A stretch of DNA of 11,719 nt. It comes from Bacteroidales bacterium. Its GTDB lineage: Bacteria; Bacteroidota; Bacteroidia; Bacteroidales; Lentimicrobiaceae. Location: assembly GCA_022837485.1 (NCBI GenBank), contig JALHHH010000075.1:1-11719 (forward strand), in the 5' to 3' direction. The translations under genes and the position numbers were made by a program. Of the stretch, positions 1-6,357 are shown one piece after another; position 1 is the first letter of the stretch, and every line of letters begins with the position of its first letter. A model generated the notes under the pieces. It worked only from the letters and a program-made list of their open reading frames with translations. It searched no databases and was not told the DNA's origin.

Positions 1-1314
1 CTGGCGATCATCCGCGACATCGAACGCCGTTTCGACGCTTACGGTGGCAGTCAGGAAGAACTCGTGAATGCCCGTGCAATGCTGAAAATTCTATTGGCTG
101 TTAAAACCTTTAAAGTTACCGACCTATTCGGCGATATCCCTTTTTTCAATGCTGGCCGCGGATTTGAATCCCTCGAATATGCCCGTCCGGCCTTCGACAG
201 TCAGAAAGACATTTACCTGTTTTTGCTCAACGAACTTGCCTGGGCCGATGAGAACATTAATGCCACAGCCAGCCCCGTGACATCTGAAAACATTCCGCTT
301 TATAGTCTGGCATCGTACGACAACCTGTTTTATGGTGACATGCTGAAATGGAAACGGTTTGCCAATTCCCTGCGTTTGCGGTATGCCTTGCGGATGTCGG
401 AAAAAATGCCGGCTGAAGCCGGCGAAATTGCCGCAGATATAATTTCCGGAAACAAACCTCTGCTTAACGGTACCGGCAACGACGTGGTAATGTCGCCCAT
501 CGTACAGGGATGGGAAAACACAGCAGTAAACTGGTCGTTCAGGGAACACGGGAAGTTGCGTATGGGCGAAACTATATGGAAAATGCTCTCAGAGACCGAT
601 GCAGCCGACGGCAGCGGAATCTTTGATCCCAGGGCATACATATTTTTTGAAACCAACAATGCCGGAGAGTGGAGAGCCTTCCCCCAGGTGCTCACTCCTG
701 AAACCCCCTCGGAGGGCGGGGCACCCTACCATCTGCACCGCGACAACAACTACGCTGTTAAGGGCTCGGCCTGCAACTTCTCCCCTTTTAACTACTATCT
801 GATACGGGAAGAAAAAAGCATTCCGGAGATCTTGATGACGGTGGCTGAGGTGAAGTTCCTGCTTGCTGAAATTTACTTCCGGGGCATCGGCGTTGCACGC
901 GATCAGAGCATGGCGCAGGGAATGTACCTTGAAGGTGTAGTAGTATCCATGACTTACTGGCAGAACATTGTAAAGAACACATCCCGGTGGGTAAACCATG
1001 AACCTTTCCTCAGCGAATGGGAATTCTATTCCGTACTTGCCAATCCGGTTCTCGATATATTCAGCGCATCCGAAGAAGAGCAACTGGGATACATATATGC
1101 CCAGCGCTGGCTGGATGCATTCAGACAACCGGCCGAAGCCTACGCACTTACCCGAAGAACCATGGCAACTCCTTCATCAGGACTGCCATTAACACGATTC
1201 CGGCTGCAGTATCCGGTTTCGGAAACGCTTAACAATACTGCTAACTGGAATATTCAGGTAGGCACCATGGGTGGCCAGGATGCCCAAACTGTTAAAGTAT
1301 GGTGGATGCAATAA
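1..1314 (+). CDS. SusD/RagB-family nutrient-binding outer-membrane lipoprotein, 5' end missing
   Basis: The reading frame is open from the first base of the window to TAA at 1312-1314, giving 437 residues. The start, signal peptide and lipobox lie upstream, and I estimate about 80-110 residues are missing from the usual ~500-550. Family hallmarks visible in order are a VTDLFGDIPF segment near residue 38, YARPAFDSQKDIY near residue 59, the GDMLKWKRFANSLRLRYALR helix near residue 110, a VAEVKFLLAEIYFRG helix in the second half, and the C-terminal LTRFRLQYPVSE..NN..N block typical of the SusD-like_2 subgroup. Such lipoproteins sit on the cell surface as the lid of a SusC TonB-dependent transporter and capture glycans or peptides. 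The gene is followed after only 40 bp by the PNGase F-like gene, so both are probably in one transcript. The GTG at 64 is an internal codon, not a start. The ligand cannot be read from sequence; N-glycan or glycopeptide is inferred from the neighbour. Confidence 0.9.
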   Translation: MAIIRDIERRFDAYGGSQEELVNARAMLKILLAVKTFKVTDLFGDIPFFNAGRGFESLEYARPAFDSQKDIYLFLLNELAWADENINATASPVTSENIPLYSLASYDNLFYGDMLKWKRFANSLRLRYALRMSEKMPAEAGEIAADIISGNKPLLNGTGNDVVMSPIVQGWENTAVNWSFREHGKLRMGETIWKMLSETDAADGSGIFDPRAYIFFETNNAGEWRAFPQVLTPETPSEGGAPYHLHRDNNYAVKGSACNFSPFNYYLIREEKSIPEILMTVAEVKFLLAEIYFRGIGVARDQSMAQGMYLEGVVVSMTYWQNIVKNTSRWVNHEPFLSEWEFYSVLANPVLDIFSASEEEQLGYIYAQRWLDAFRQPAEAYALTRRTMATPSSGLPLTRFRLQYPVSETLNNTANWNIQVGTMGGQDAQTVKVWWMQ

Positions 1315-1354
1315 CATTCTGAATTGAAATATCTTCAACACAAACAGCAAGTTT

Positions 1355-3853
1355 ATGAAAAACAAATTACTCACGATTGCATTGTTACTGGTCACATTGG
1401 TGGCCGGAGCTCAGATCGTTTCGGTTTACGACTTTAATTCACTGAATGCCGGAGGACTTAATAACCAGGATGGCTGGAAGACCATCGCTCAAACAGCCTC
1501 CAATTCCGGTGATTTTGAAATTGGCTACGCCAGTGGCGACGTTGTGGCTCCCGACGGAAGTCAGGCAGCCTTTTATCCGCACGGGGGTCCTGGCATTGGC
1601 CGGACGGCCACCCGAAAATCATCGGATAACTTCGAATTCAGCTTTGCCGGGGGCGTGGTTGAACTGGAAGCCGACATTCATAAAAACTGGTGGGGAGTGT
1701 TTTTTGGCGCCGGATTTGATGCTGATCAGGACGGACATATTGCACCCGGTCTGCCAACCGAACCCGATGACGGCGGCATTTACATTTACTGCCGGAATGC
1801 CGCACCAGCAGTAAATAAAATTGTCCTGCCCAGCGGGACCGAGATACCCTTCAATGCCAACAACGATAACTGGGCAAGGTATAAAATGGTCATGGACTTT
1901 ACGGCTAATGGCGGGACGGGCACCGTTGCGCTGTTCTACAAGCCATCTGCAACGGGTGACTGGCTGCCGGCAAGCGAAATCCAGGGAATCAGTATGGAAC
2001 TCACCCCCGGATCCGGTACCAAAACCGATAATGAAGTCTGGGACGGCATCTTTTTCCATTCCCAGGGCGGAGTCGGAGGCTTCGACAACATCCTTGTCCG
2101 GCAACCGGAATTAACCGGACTGTATCAATTCATCAACTTTCCGGCCATTCCCAACAAGCTGGCAACCGATCCTCCGTTCACCCTGAATGCCACGGCCAGT
2201 TCGGGTTTGCCAGTAACTTACAGCATTGTGGAAGGGCCTGCCTCTGTCAGCGGCGACGTACTTACCCTTACGGGCGAAGCCGGAATAGTCAGGGTTAAGG
2301 CATCACAGCCAGGCAACGATGAATATGCACCTGCTAACGACCTAATAAATGAATTTGAGGTTGTGGATGCAACAGCATATTATCCGGGCCTGCTGGTTCG
2401 TCGCCCTGCCGACCTGACCAGCGTTTACATGGAAAATCTGGAAATGGTGATGTTTCTGGCAGAATCGCATGTGGAACATCCCGAAGTACTGTCGGTTACC
2501 TCCATGGAATTCAGCATTGACGGCATTCAGATTCCGGTGCATGGCTACACCAACGGATACTATGCGGCATACTGGACACCCCCGGCTTTCGGCAACTACA
2601 CAATGACCGTCAGAAGTACAATCACCGGAGGCAACACTACCACATCAACCGTGAGCTTTGATGTTACAAACAATATCGTTTCCTTGCAGGTACAAACTTT
2701 TACCGGACAAACGGTTACGCCATCCAACCAAATCGTTACCGGAACCTTTGTATTTCCAACATTTGCCGGAGCCTTCAGCGAAATTCTGTCGTACCTCACC
2801 ATTTCATGCCCTCCCGGGGGATGCGATCCCTACGACAGGGTTTCACACATTGAGGTTAAAGATTTAACCGGGCAATGGGTTGAAATCTACCGCTACATCA
2901 CTCCATTTGGAGTAGGCTGCAGCGACAATGTGGATGTTACCGATTATGCCTCACTGCTTCAGGGTGAGGTTGATATGCGATACCACTGCATTACGTGGGA
3001 CAAGGGATTCAACATCAACATTCGTTACGAATTCACTCCCGGAACACCCGGGTACCTTTATTCGGTTGTAACACCGCTCTGGAGGGGCGAGTATTCCTTT
3101 GGCAATATGTCGGATCCTCAGCCGGTTTCGCCTGCTCAGTATACCTTCCCGGCAGATGCGCTGGATGCACATCTTAAGGTAATAACAACCGGGCACAACT
3201 GGGGTGAGAACAATACCGGAAATGCCGCGGAGTTTTACCATGCCACGCATTACATCAAGGTAAACGATGTACGCACCCACACCCAGGATTTATGGGCAGT
3301 GTGTAATCCGAATCCGGCTGGTTGTCAGCCTCAGAACGGCACATGGGTATATCCGAGGGCAGGATGGTGTCCGGGCTCCATCAGCAGGGTATTCGACTTC
3401 AGTATGGCAAACTTCCTGAGCATTCCGAATTTTAAGCTGGAGTATGAATTTGACCCCAATTACAAGGATCTCTGTAATGCTGCAAACCCGGAGTGTGTAT
3501 CGGGTGTTACCTGTCCCGACTGCGCCGATACCTTCAATCCCATTCTGAATGTGTCCGTAAATATGATTACATTCAGCAATAAAATATTAGTAAAAGCCGA
3601 AAACTGTGAGTCGGCCAACATTCGGATTGTGCCAAATCCTGCCAGCGGCCGCTTCACCCTGATGTCGGCGAATCCGGTACTGGCGCGCGGATCATCGGCA
3701 GAAATCCTGAATGCCTCGGGAAGTGCTGTTAAGGCATTTGCATGGAACGGAGATGAGAAGCAGGTCGACATCAGCAAACTTCCGGCAGGCTTGTACATAG
3801 TCAGAATTACTACCAGCCGGGGGGTTGACGTAAAAAAACTGATTGTGAACTAA
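1355..3853 (+). CDS. Secreted PNGase F-like protein with T9SS type A sorting domain
   Basis: 832 residues. A signal peptide (1-19, cleavage probably VAGA|Q) is followed by a beta-rich concanavalin/LamG-like region (~20-250), an Ig-like region (~252-338), a second Ig-like region (~340-440), a PNGase F-like region (~445-705), and a T9SS C-terminal sorting domain (~753-832, starting IRIVPNPASG and ending VKKLIVN). PNGase F cleaves the amide bond between Asn and the first GlcNAc of N-glycans. Against Elizabethkingia PNGase F recalled from memory, CPPGGCDPYDR (485-495) matches CPNKTCDEWDR, with Cys485/Cys490 and Asp494 corresponding to Cys51/Cys56 and Asp60. Next come EIYRYITP, DVTDYASLL and GTPGYLYS. 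NAAEF places Glu626 at Glu206, and PRAGWCPG places Arg668 at Arg248. Trp548 matches Trp120. The residue aligned with Glu118 is Ile546. The short disulfide flanking Glu206 (Cys204-Cys208) is absent. It is expected to be exported and surface-anchored or released by T9SS. Enzymatic activity is inferred; a lectin-like role is possible. Confidence 0.85.
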   Translation: MKNKLLTIALLLVTLVAGAQIVSVYDFNSLNAGGLNNQDGWKTIAQTASNSGDFEIGYASGDVVAPDGSQAAFYPHGGPGIGRTATRKSSDNFEFSFAGGVVELEADIHKNWWGVFFGAGFDADQDGHIAPGLPTEPDDGGIYIYCRNAAPAVNKIVLPSGTEIPFNANNDNWARYKMVMDFTANGGTGTVALFYKPSATGDWLPASEIQGISMELTPGSGTKTDNEVWDGIFFHSQGGVGGFDNILVRQPELTGLYQFINFPAIPNKLATDPPFTLNATASSGLPVTYSIVEGPASVSGDVLTLTGEAGIVRVKASQPGNDEYAPANDLINEFEVVDATAYYPGLLVRRPADLTSVYMENLEMVMFLAESHVEHPEVLSVTSMEFSIDGIQIPVHGYTNGYYAAYWTPPAFGNYTMTVRSTITGGNTTTSTVSFDVTNNIVSLQVQTFTGQTVTPSNQIVTGTFVFPTFAGAFSEILSYLTISCPPGGCDPYDRVSHIEVKDLTGQWVEIYRYITPFGVGCSDNVDVTDYASLLQGEVDMRYHCITWDKGFNINIRYEFTPGTPGYLYSVVTPLWRGEYSFGNMSDPQPVSPAQYTFPADALDAHLKVITTGHNWGENNTGNAAEFYHATHYIKVNDVRTHTQDLWAVCNPNPAGCQPQNGTWVYPRAGWCPGSISRVFDFSMANFLSIPNFKLEYEFDPNYKDLCNAANPECVSGVTCPDCADTFNPILNVSVNMITFSNKILVKAENCESANIRIVPNPASGRFTLMSANPVLARGSSAEILNASGSAVKAFAWNGDEKQVDISKLPAGLYIVRITTSRGVDVKKLIVN

Positions 3854-3873
3854 GCGTATAAACAGCAATTACC

Positions 3874-3918
3874 TTATTAAAAAAAAGCTGCCCCACCCGG
3901 AGCAGCTTTTTTTAATAA
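3874..3918. terminator. Bidirectional Rho-independent terminator
   Basis: A near-perfect 17-bp inverted repeat with one bulged A: the left arm TTATTAAAAAAAAGCTGC (3874-3891), a 10-nt loop (3892-3901), and the right arm GCAGCTTTTTTTAATAA (3902-3918). The GC base of the stem is flanked by an A-run on one side and a T-run on the other, so it can work in both directions. It lies exactly between two convergent genes, 20 bp after the PNGase F-like stop and 18 bp after the minus-strand beta-barrel stop. Confidence 0.9.
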
Positions 3919-3936
3919 CAGGGGAAAAAGCCGGTA

Positions 3937-4590
3937 CTATTTGCCAAAAACATACCCAAGCGTCAAACCAAACCCCACGTGTTTTGTGCTTGATTCCGAC
4001 TTTTCTCCCCTGTAATCGGGTTCCATGTTTGCAATTCCAAGCGATGCATTTAGCATCACCTGCAAGCCAGCTGCCAGTTCGTATCCGGCAAAGACTTTTG
4101 CACCCATATCAAACGGTTTATAGTAAACCGTAAATTCATTTGCATCTTCCAGATCGTTAACGAACTCCAGATCTAGGCTGACGTTATCGGATTTTATAGT
4201 ACCGGCAACACCGTAAGCAAAATATGGTCCGAAACCAACCAGTACATTTCCGCCCGACAAAGGTCCTTTGTACATCAGGTTAATCGGCAGTTCGAGGTAT
4301 GATATCCTGGTAGTGACATCATCAATAAGAGCATATTCGTTTTTAGCACCTTTTTGAGCAAAAAGAAGTTCCGGACGCAGGTAGAATTCATCGGCAACCT
4401 GAAATTCGGCAAAAACACCGACATCAAAGGTAGGTATCATCGTTGCCTGATCCTTGTCGCCATCGGCATCTTTGAACGCAAGGTTGAACATATCAAACGA
4501 ACCTTTAATGCCAAATGCAACCTGTGCAGAAGTTGTACCTGCTGACAGGAATAAAAGCAGTGCAATAGCTGGAATCAATATCTTTTTCAT
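3937..4590 (-). CDS. PorT-family-type outer-membrane beta-barrel protein
   Basis: 217 residues, start ATG at 4590-4588, stop TAG at 3939-3937. The first 22 residues form a signal peptide (MKKILIPAIALLLFL core, probable cleavage TTSA|Q). The mature part is alternating amphipathic beta strands rich in Gly and aromatics, with segments such as FYLRPELLFAQKGAKN, ISYLELPINLMYKG and VLVGFGPYFAYGVAGT that are typical of the Bacteroidota 'outer membrane protein beta-barrel' family (OMP_b-brl_2, which includes PorT). The C-terminal strand is GFGLTLGYVFGK. It is predicted to be a small eight-stranded barrel in the outer membrane. It starts 19 bp downstream of the OmpA-like gene stop, so it is probably the second gene of a two-gene operon. 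The family is broad, and a specific T9SS role should not be assumed from the fold alone. Confidence 0.85.
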   Translation of the reverse strand: MKKILIPAIALLLFLSAGTTSAQVAFGIKGSFDMFNLAFKDADGDKDQATMIPTFDVGVFAEFQVADEFYLRPELLFAQKGAKNEYALIDDVTTRISYLELPINLMYKGPLSGGNVLVGFGPYFAYGVAGTIKSDNVSLDLEFVNDLEDANEFTVYYKPFDMGAKVFAGYELAAGLQVMLNASLGIANMEPDYRGEKSESSTKHVGFGLTLGYVFGK

Positions 4591-4609
4591 GAGATTCTCT
4601 TTTTTTTAA

Positions 4610-5275
4610 TTAATTACTTGTTTCTTTAATGGCATCTTCGCGCATCTTCTCGTTAGCTGTGATTACGAAGGTAACGCGACGATTCTGTGCTCGGCCTTCT
4701 TCGGTATCGTTACTGGCAATTGGCTGGTTTTCTCCGAATCCAACTACCGTAATCCGCTGAGAACGGATATCCTGCTGGCGAAGGTAACCGGCAACCGACT
4801 CTGCTCTGCGCTCCGAAAGACCCTGATTGTAGCTGGCCGAACCCTTACTGTCGGTATGGCCCTGAATCATAACATCCGTATTGGGATAATCTCGGAGAAC
4901 GCTTGCAAGTTCCCTTATGCTGCTTTTGGAAGCTTCGGTCAGATCGCTCTGGTCAAAACCAAACAGCACCTTACTGCTAAAGTTAACAACAATACCCTCT
5001 TCCCCTTCGTTGTGAATCACTTCTGCATCGGGAACTTTACGACGGATTTCTTCAGCCTGTTTGTCCATCTGTTTTCCAATTACGGCACCGGCAACTCCGC
5101 CAACTGTGGCTCCGATCACAGCACCGGCACTTGTATTACCTGCCGTTTTACCAATGATTGCACCAATTGCACCGCCGGTGGCAGCACCAACAGCCGCTCC
5201 GCGTTGTGTACGGGTGGTCTTGCATCCCGCAACAAAAAGCGACATTACCATCAGAAAAATTACTGTTCTTTTCAT
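4610..5275 (-). CDS. OmpA-family lipoprotein with glycine-zipper segment
   Basis: 221 residues from ATG at 5275-5273, stop TAA at 4612-4610. The frame could extend to an ATG at 5362, but the downstream start is chosen because it gives a clean lipoprotein signal (MKRTVIFLMVMSLFVAGC, lipobox VAGC, Cys18) and because a consensus promoter lies inside the would-be extension. After the Cys comes a Gly/Ala-rich glycine-zipper region (~25-68, GAAVGAATGGAIGAIIG and repeats), as in 17-kDa/YMGG-type envelope lipoproteins. A charged linker follows. The OmpA C-terminal domain (~95-207) contains VLFGFDQSDL, IQGHTDSKGSASYNQGLSERRAESV and GFGENQPIASN. Asp142 and Arg157 align with the pair that binds diaminopimelate in peptidoglycan. 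The likely role is anchoring the outer membrane to peptidoglycan. It is cotranscribed with the beta-barrel gene. Confidence 0.93.
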   Translation of the reverse strand: MKRTVIFLMVMSLFVAGCKTTRTQRGAAVGAATGGAIGAIIGKTAGNTSAGAVIGATVGGVAGAVIGKQMDKQAEEIRRKVPDAEVIHNEGEEGIVVNFSSKVLFGFDQSDLTEASKSSIRELASVLRDYPNTDVMIQGHTDSKGSASYNQGLSERRAESVAGYLRQQDIRSQRITVVGFGENQPIASNDTEEGRAQNRRVTFVITANEKMREDAIKETSN

Positions 5276-5316
5276 ATTTGTTTGGATTTGGTTTGATAAC
5301 TTACGGGGGATCAATT

Positions 5317-5349
5317 CAAAGTTACAAATTAAATCGCCCCTGAAGCAAA
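5317..5349 (-). promoter_or_regulatory. Bacteroidota-type promoter for the OmpA-like/beta-barrel operon
   Basis: Read on the minus strand, TTTG (5349-5346) is followed after 21 nt by TAACTTTG (5324-5317). This fits the Bacteroidota housekeeping consensus TTTG, 19-21 nt, TAnnTTTG. The -7 box is 41 nt upstream of the ATG at 5275, leaving a 5' leader of roughly 35 nt. Its position supports the 5275 start over the longer 5362 alternative. Confidence 0.7.
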
Positions 5350-5709
5350 CACCGGTGGGCAAGTTTCAGGCCAAATGCCAATAAATATGTTGAATGCAAT
5401 TCATCGGCTTCCGGGTGGTATTTAAAGGAAACCTGTGATATAACAAGCCTTTCCCCCGATCTTGGCTGGCAGTCCGGCTCCCTGGCATTTGTTTCCTGAA
5501 ATACAGGAACCGTAGCTAAAATTGGAATATTGTCCGGTTTACTCCACACAATGCGTAAATGACTGCCAAAATTGCAGAAATCCATTTTGGGATCAAGATT
5601 GGCAATATGTGGACTCTCCGCTCAAAACAAGTGTTTGGTGTGGCAGTTTGTTACCATTCTATCAATAACGACGAAGAAAGTGAACCGGCTGGCAGATGAA
5701 GAAAACAAA

Positions 5710-5722
5710 CCGTTAATAACGG
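5710..5722. repeat. Perfect 13-bp inverted repeat
   Basis: CCGTTAATAACGG: 6-bp arms around a single central A. There is no T-run next to it, so it is not a terminator. It is an operator candidate only by shape. Confidence 0.4.
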
Positions 5723-5740
5723 ATAAATTACTCAATTAAA

Positions 5741-5756
5741 GTTGTATGCATACAAC
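5741..5756. repeat. Perfect 16-bp palindrome
   Basis: GTTGTATGCATACAAC is an uninterrupted self-complementary 16-mer centred on ATGCAT, 18 bp after the 13-bp inverted repeat. It lies in an AT-rich stretch with no gene. The shape is that of a dimeric-regulator binding site, but no nearby gene clearly starts from it. Confidence 0.45.
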
Positions 5757-5829
5757 CGGCTAACTTACAAATAATATCTATCTGCATCTGTAGTATAATC
5801 CCTTCGAGGCAGTAATAGTTCCTTTGGGC

Positions 5830-5860
5830 AAAAAAAAAGAGACTGCCTTTCGACAGTCTC
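5830..5860 (-). terminator. Rho-independent terminator of the cold-shock gene
   Basis: On the minus strand, GAGACTG and CAGTCTC (5860-5854 and 5845-5839) form a 7-bp stem with an 8-nt loop. It is followed by nine T residues (A-run at 5830-5838 on the plus strand). It begins 26 bp after the cold-shock gene stop. Confidence 0.9.
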
Positions 5861-5886
5861 ATAAGATTAAAGCGCAAACTATATAG

Positions 5887-6078
5887 TTAGGCTAATTTAA
5901 CCTTTACGGCGTTTAAGCCTTTTCTTCCTTCCTGAAGCTCAAAAGTTACGACATCACCCTCATTGACGCGATCGATGAGGCCGGTTGCGTGAACAAAGTA
6001 CTCTTTTCCGGATTCGTCATCAAGGATAAATCCGTAACCCTTTGATTCGTTGAAGAATTTTACTTTTCCTGTTTTCAT
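5887..6078 (-). CDS. Cold-shock-domain (CspA-like) nucleic-acid-binding protein
   Basis: 63 residues, start ATG at 6078-6076. It is a single cold-shock domain spanning the whole protein: MKTGKVKFFNESKGYGFI carries RNP1 (KGYGFI, 13-18), and YFVHATG (27-33) carries RNP2. The C-terminal half, FELQEGRKGLNAVKVKL, is characteristic of the short Bacteroidota form. Such proteins are cytoplasmic, bind single-stranded RNA or DNA, and melt RNA structure during growth or cold stress. The gene is monocistronic, with its own promoter (6105-6137) and terminator (5830-5860). The predicted 5' leader is only about 20 nt, unlike the long thermosensing leader of E. coli cspA. Whether it is cold-induced cannot be told from the sequence. 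Confidence 0.95.
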   Translation of the reverse strand: MKTGKVKFFNESKGYGFILDDESGKEYFVHATGLIDRVNEGDVVTFELQEGRKGLNAVKVKLA

Positions 6079-6104
6079 GTTGATGATAAAAATTAAAATA
6101 AGCG

Positions 6105-6137
6105 CAAATATAACTTAATAATGGTTCATCCAACAAA
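6105..6137 (-). promoter_or_regulatory. Bacteroidota-type promoter for the cold-shock gene
   Basis: On the minus strand, TTTG (6137-6134) is followed after 21 nt by TATATTTG (6112-6105), an exact match to TAnnTTTG. The -7 box ends 26 nt before the ATG at 6078. Element and spacing are the same as in the promoter of the OmpA-like operon. Confidence 0.72.
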
Positions 6138-6357
6138 AAATGTAAATATTTTAATTCTTAATTCATTAACAACGCATTTTATTGAATGCAGATATAAATT
6201 CAAAATTTAAGTAAATACTTGTTTTTCAAGTATATACAACATAATGCGTTCAGAGAAACCGGGCAGACTTATGCTGTCATCTCCAATATACAGCGTCGGA
6301 AAAAGCAGGTGCAAGACACATTTAGCCACCTCAAATCCGGATAAAACTGAGATTCTT
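6138..6357. other. AT-rich intergenic region between the cold-shock and valS genes
   Basis: No gene is seen. A 7-bp inverted repeat ATACTTG-TTTTT-CAAGTAT lies at 6215-6233. A second one (GGATAAAA at 6339-6346, TTTTATCC at 6356-6363) overlaps the valS stop codon. Neither is followed by a T-run on the minus strand, so no clear terminator for valS was found. Confidence 0.45.

Larger units (their letters stand above)
5276..5829. other. Gene-poor intergenic region
   Basis: Apart from the promoter near 5317-5349, no convincing gene is seen. An 87-codon minus-strand frame (5585-5322) has no recognisable motif, overlaps the promoter, and may be a gene remnant or chance. The stretch 5640-5829 is AT-rich and holds two perfect palindromes (5710-5722 and 5741-5756), annotated separately. 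Confidence 0.5.

Noticed and set aside
589..1128. 179-codon minus-strand frame inside the SusD-like gene
   Set aside because: Opposite a clear SusD-family coding sequence, with no motif or initiation context.
1619..2104. 161-codon minus-strand frame inside the PNGase F-like gene
   Set aside because: Shadow of a well-supported gene with signal peptide and sorting domain on the other strand.
5276..5362. 29-residue N-terminal extension of the OmpA-like lipoprotein
   Set aside because: It would bury the lipoprotein signal peptide and contains the promoter; the start at 5275 gives a normal lipobox at Cys18.
6215..6233. ATACTTG-TTTTT-CAAGTAT hairpin as a regulatory site
   Set aside because: Short AT-rich inverted repeats are expected by chance in such a region, and it is upstream of the cold-shock promoter with no supporting context.
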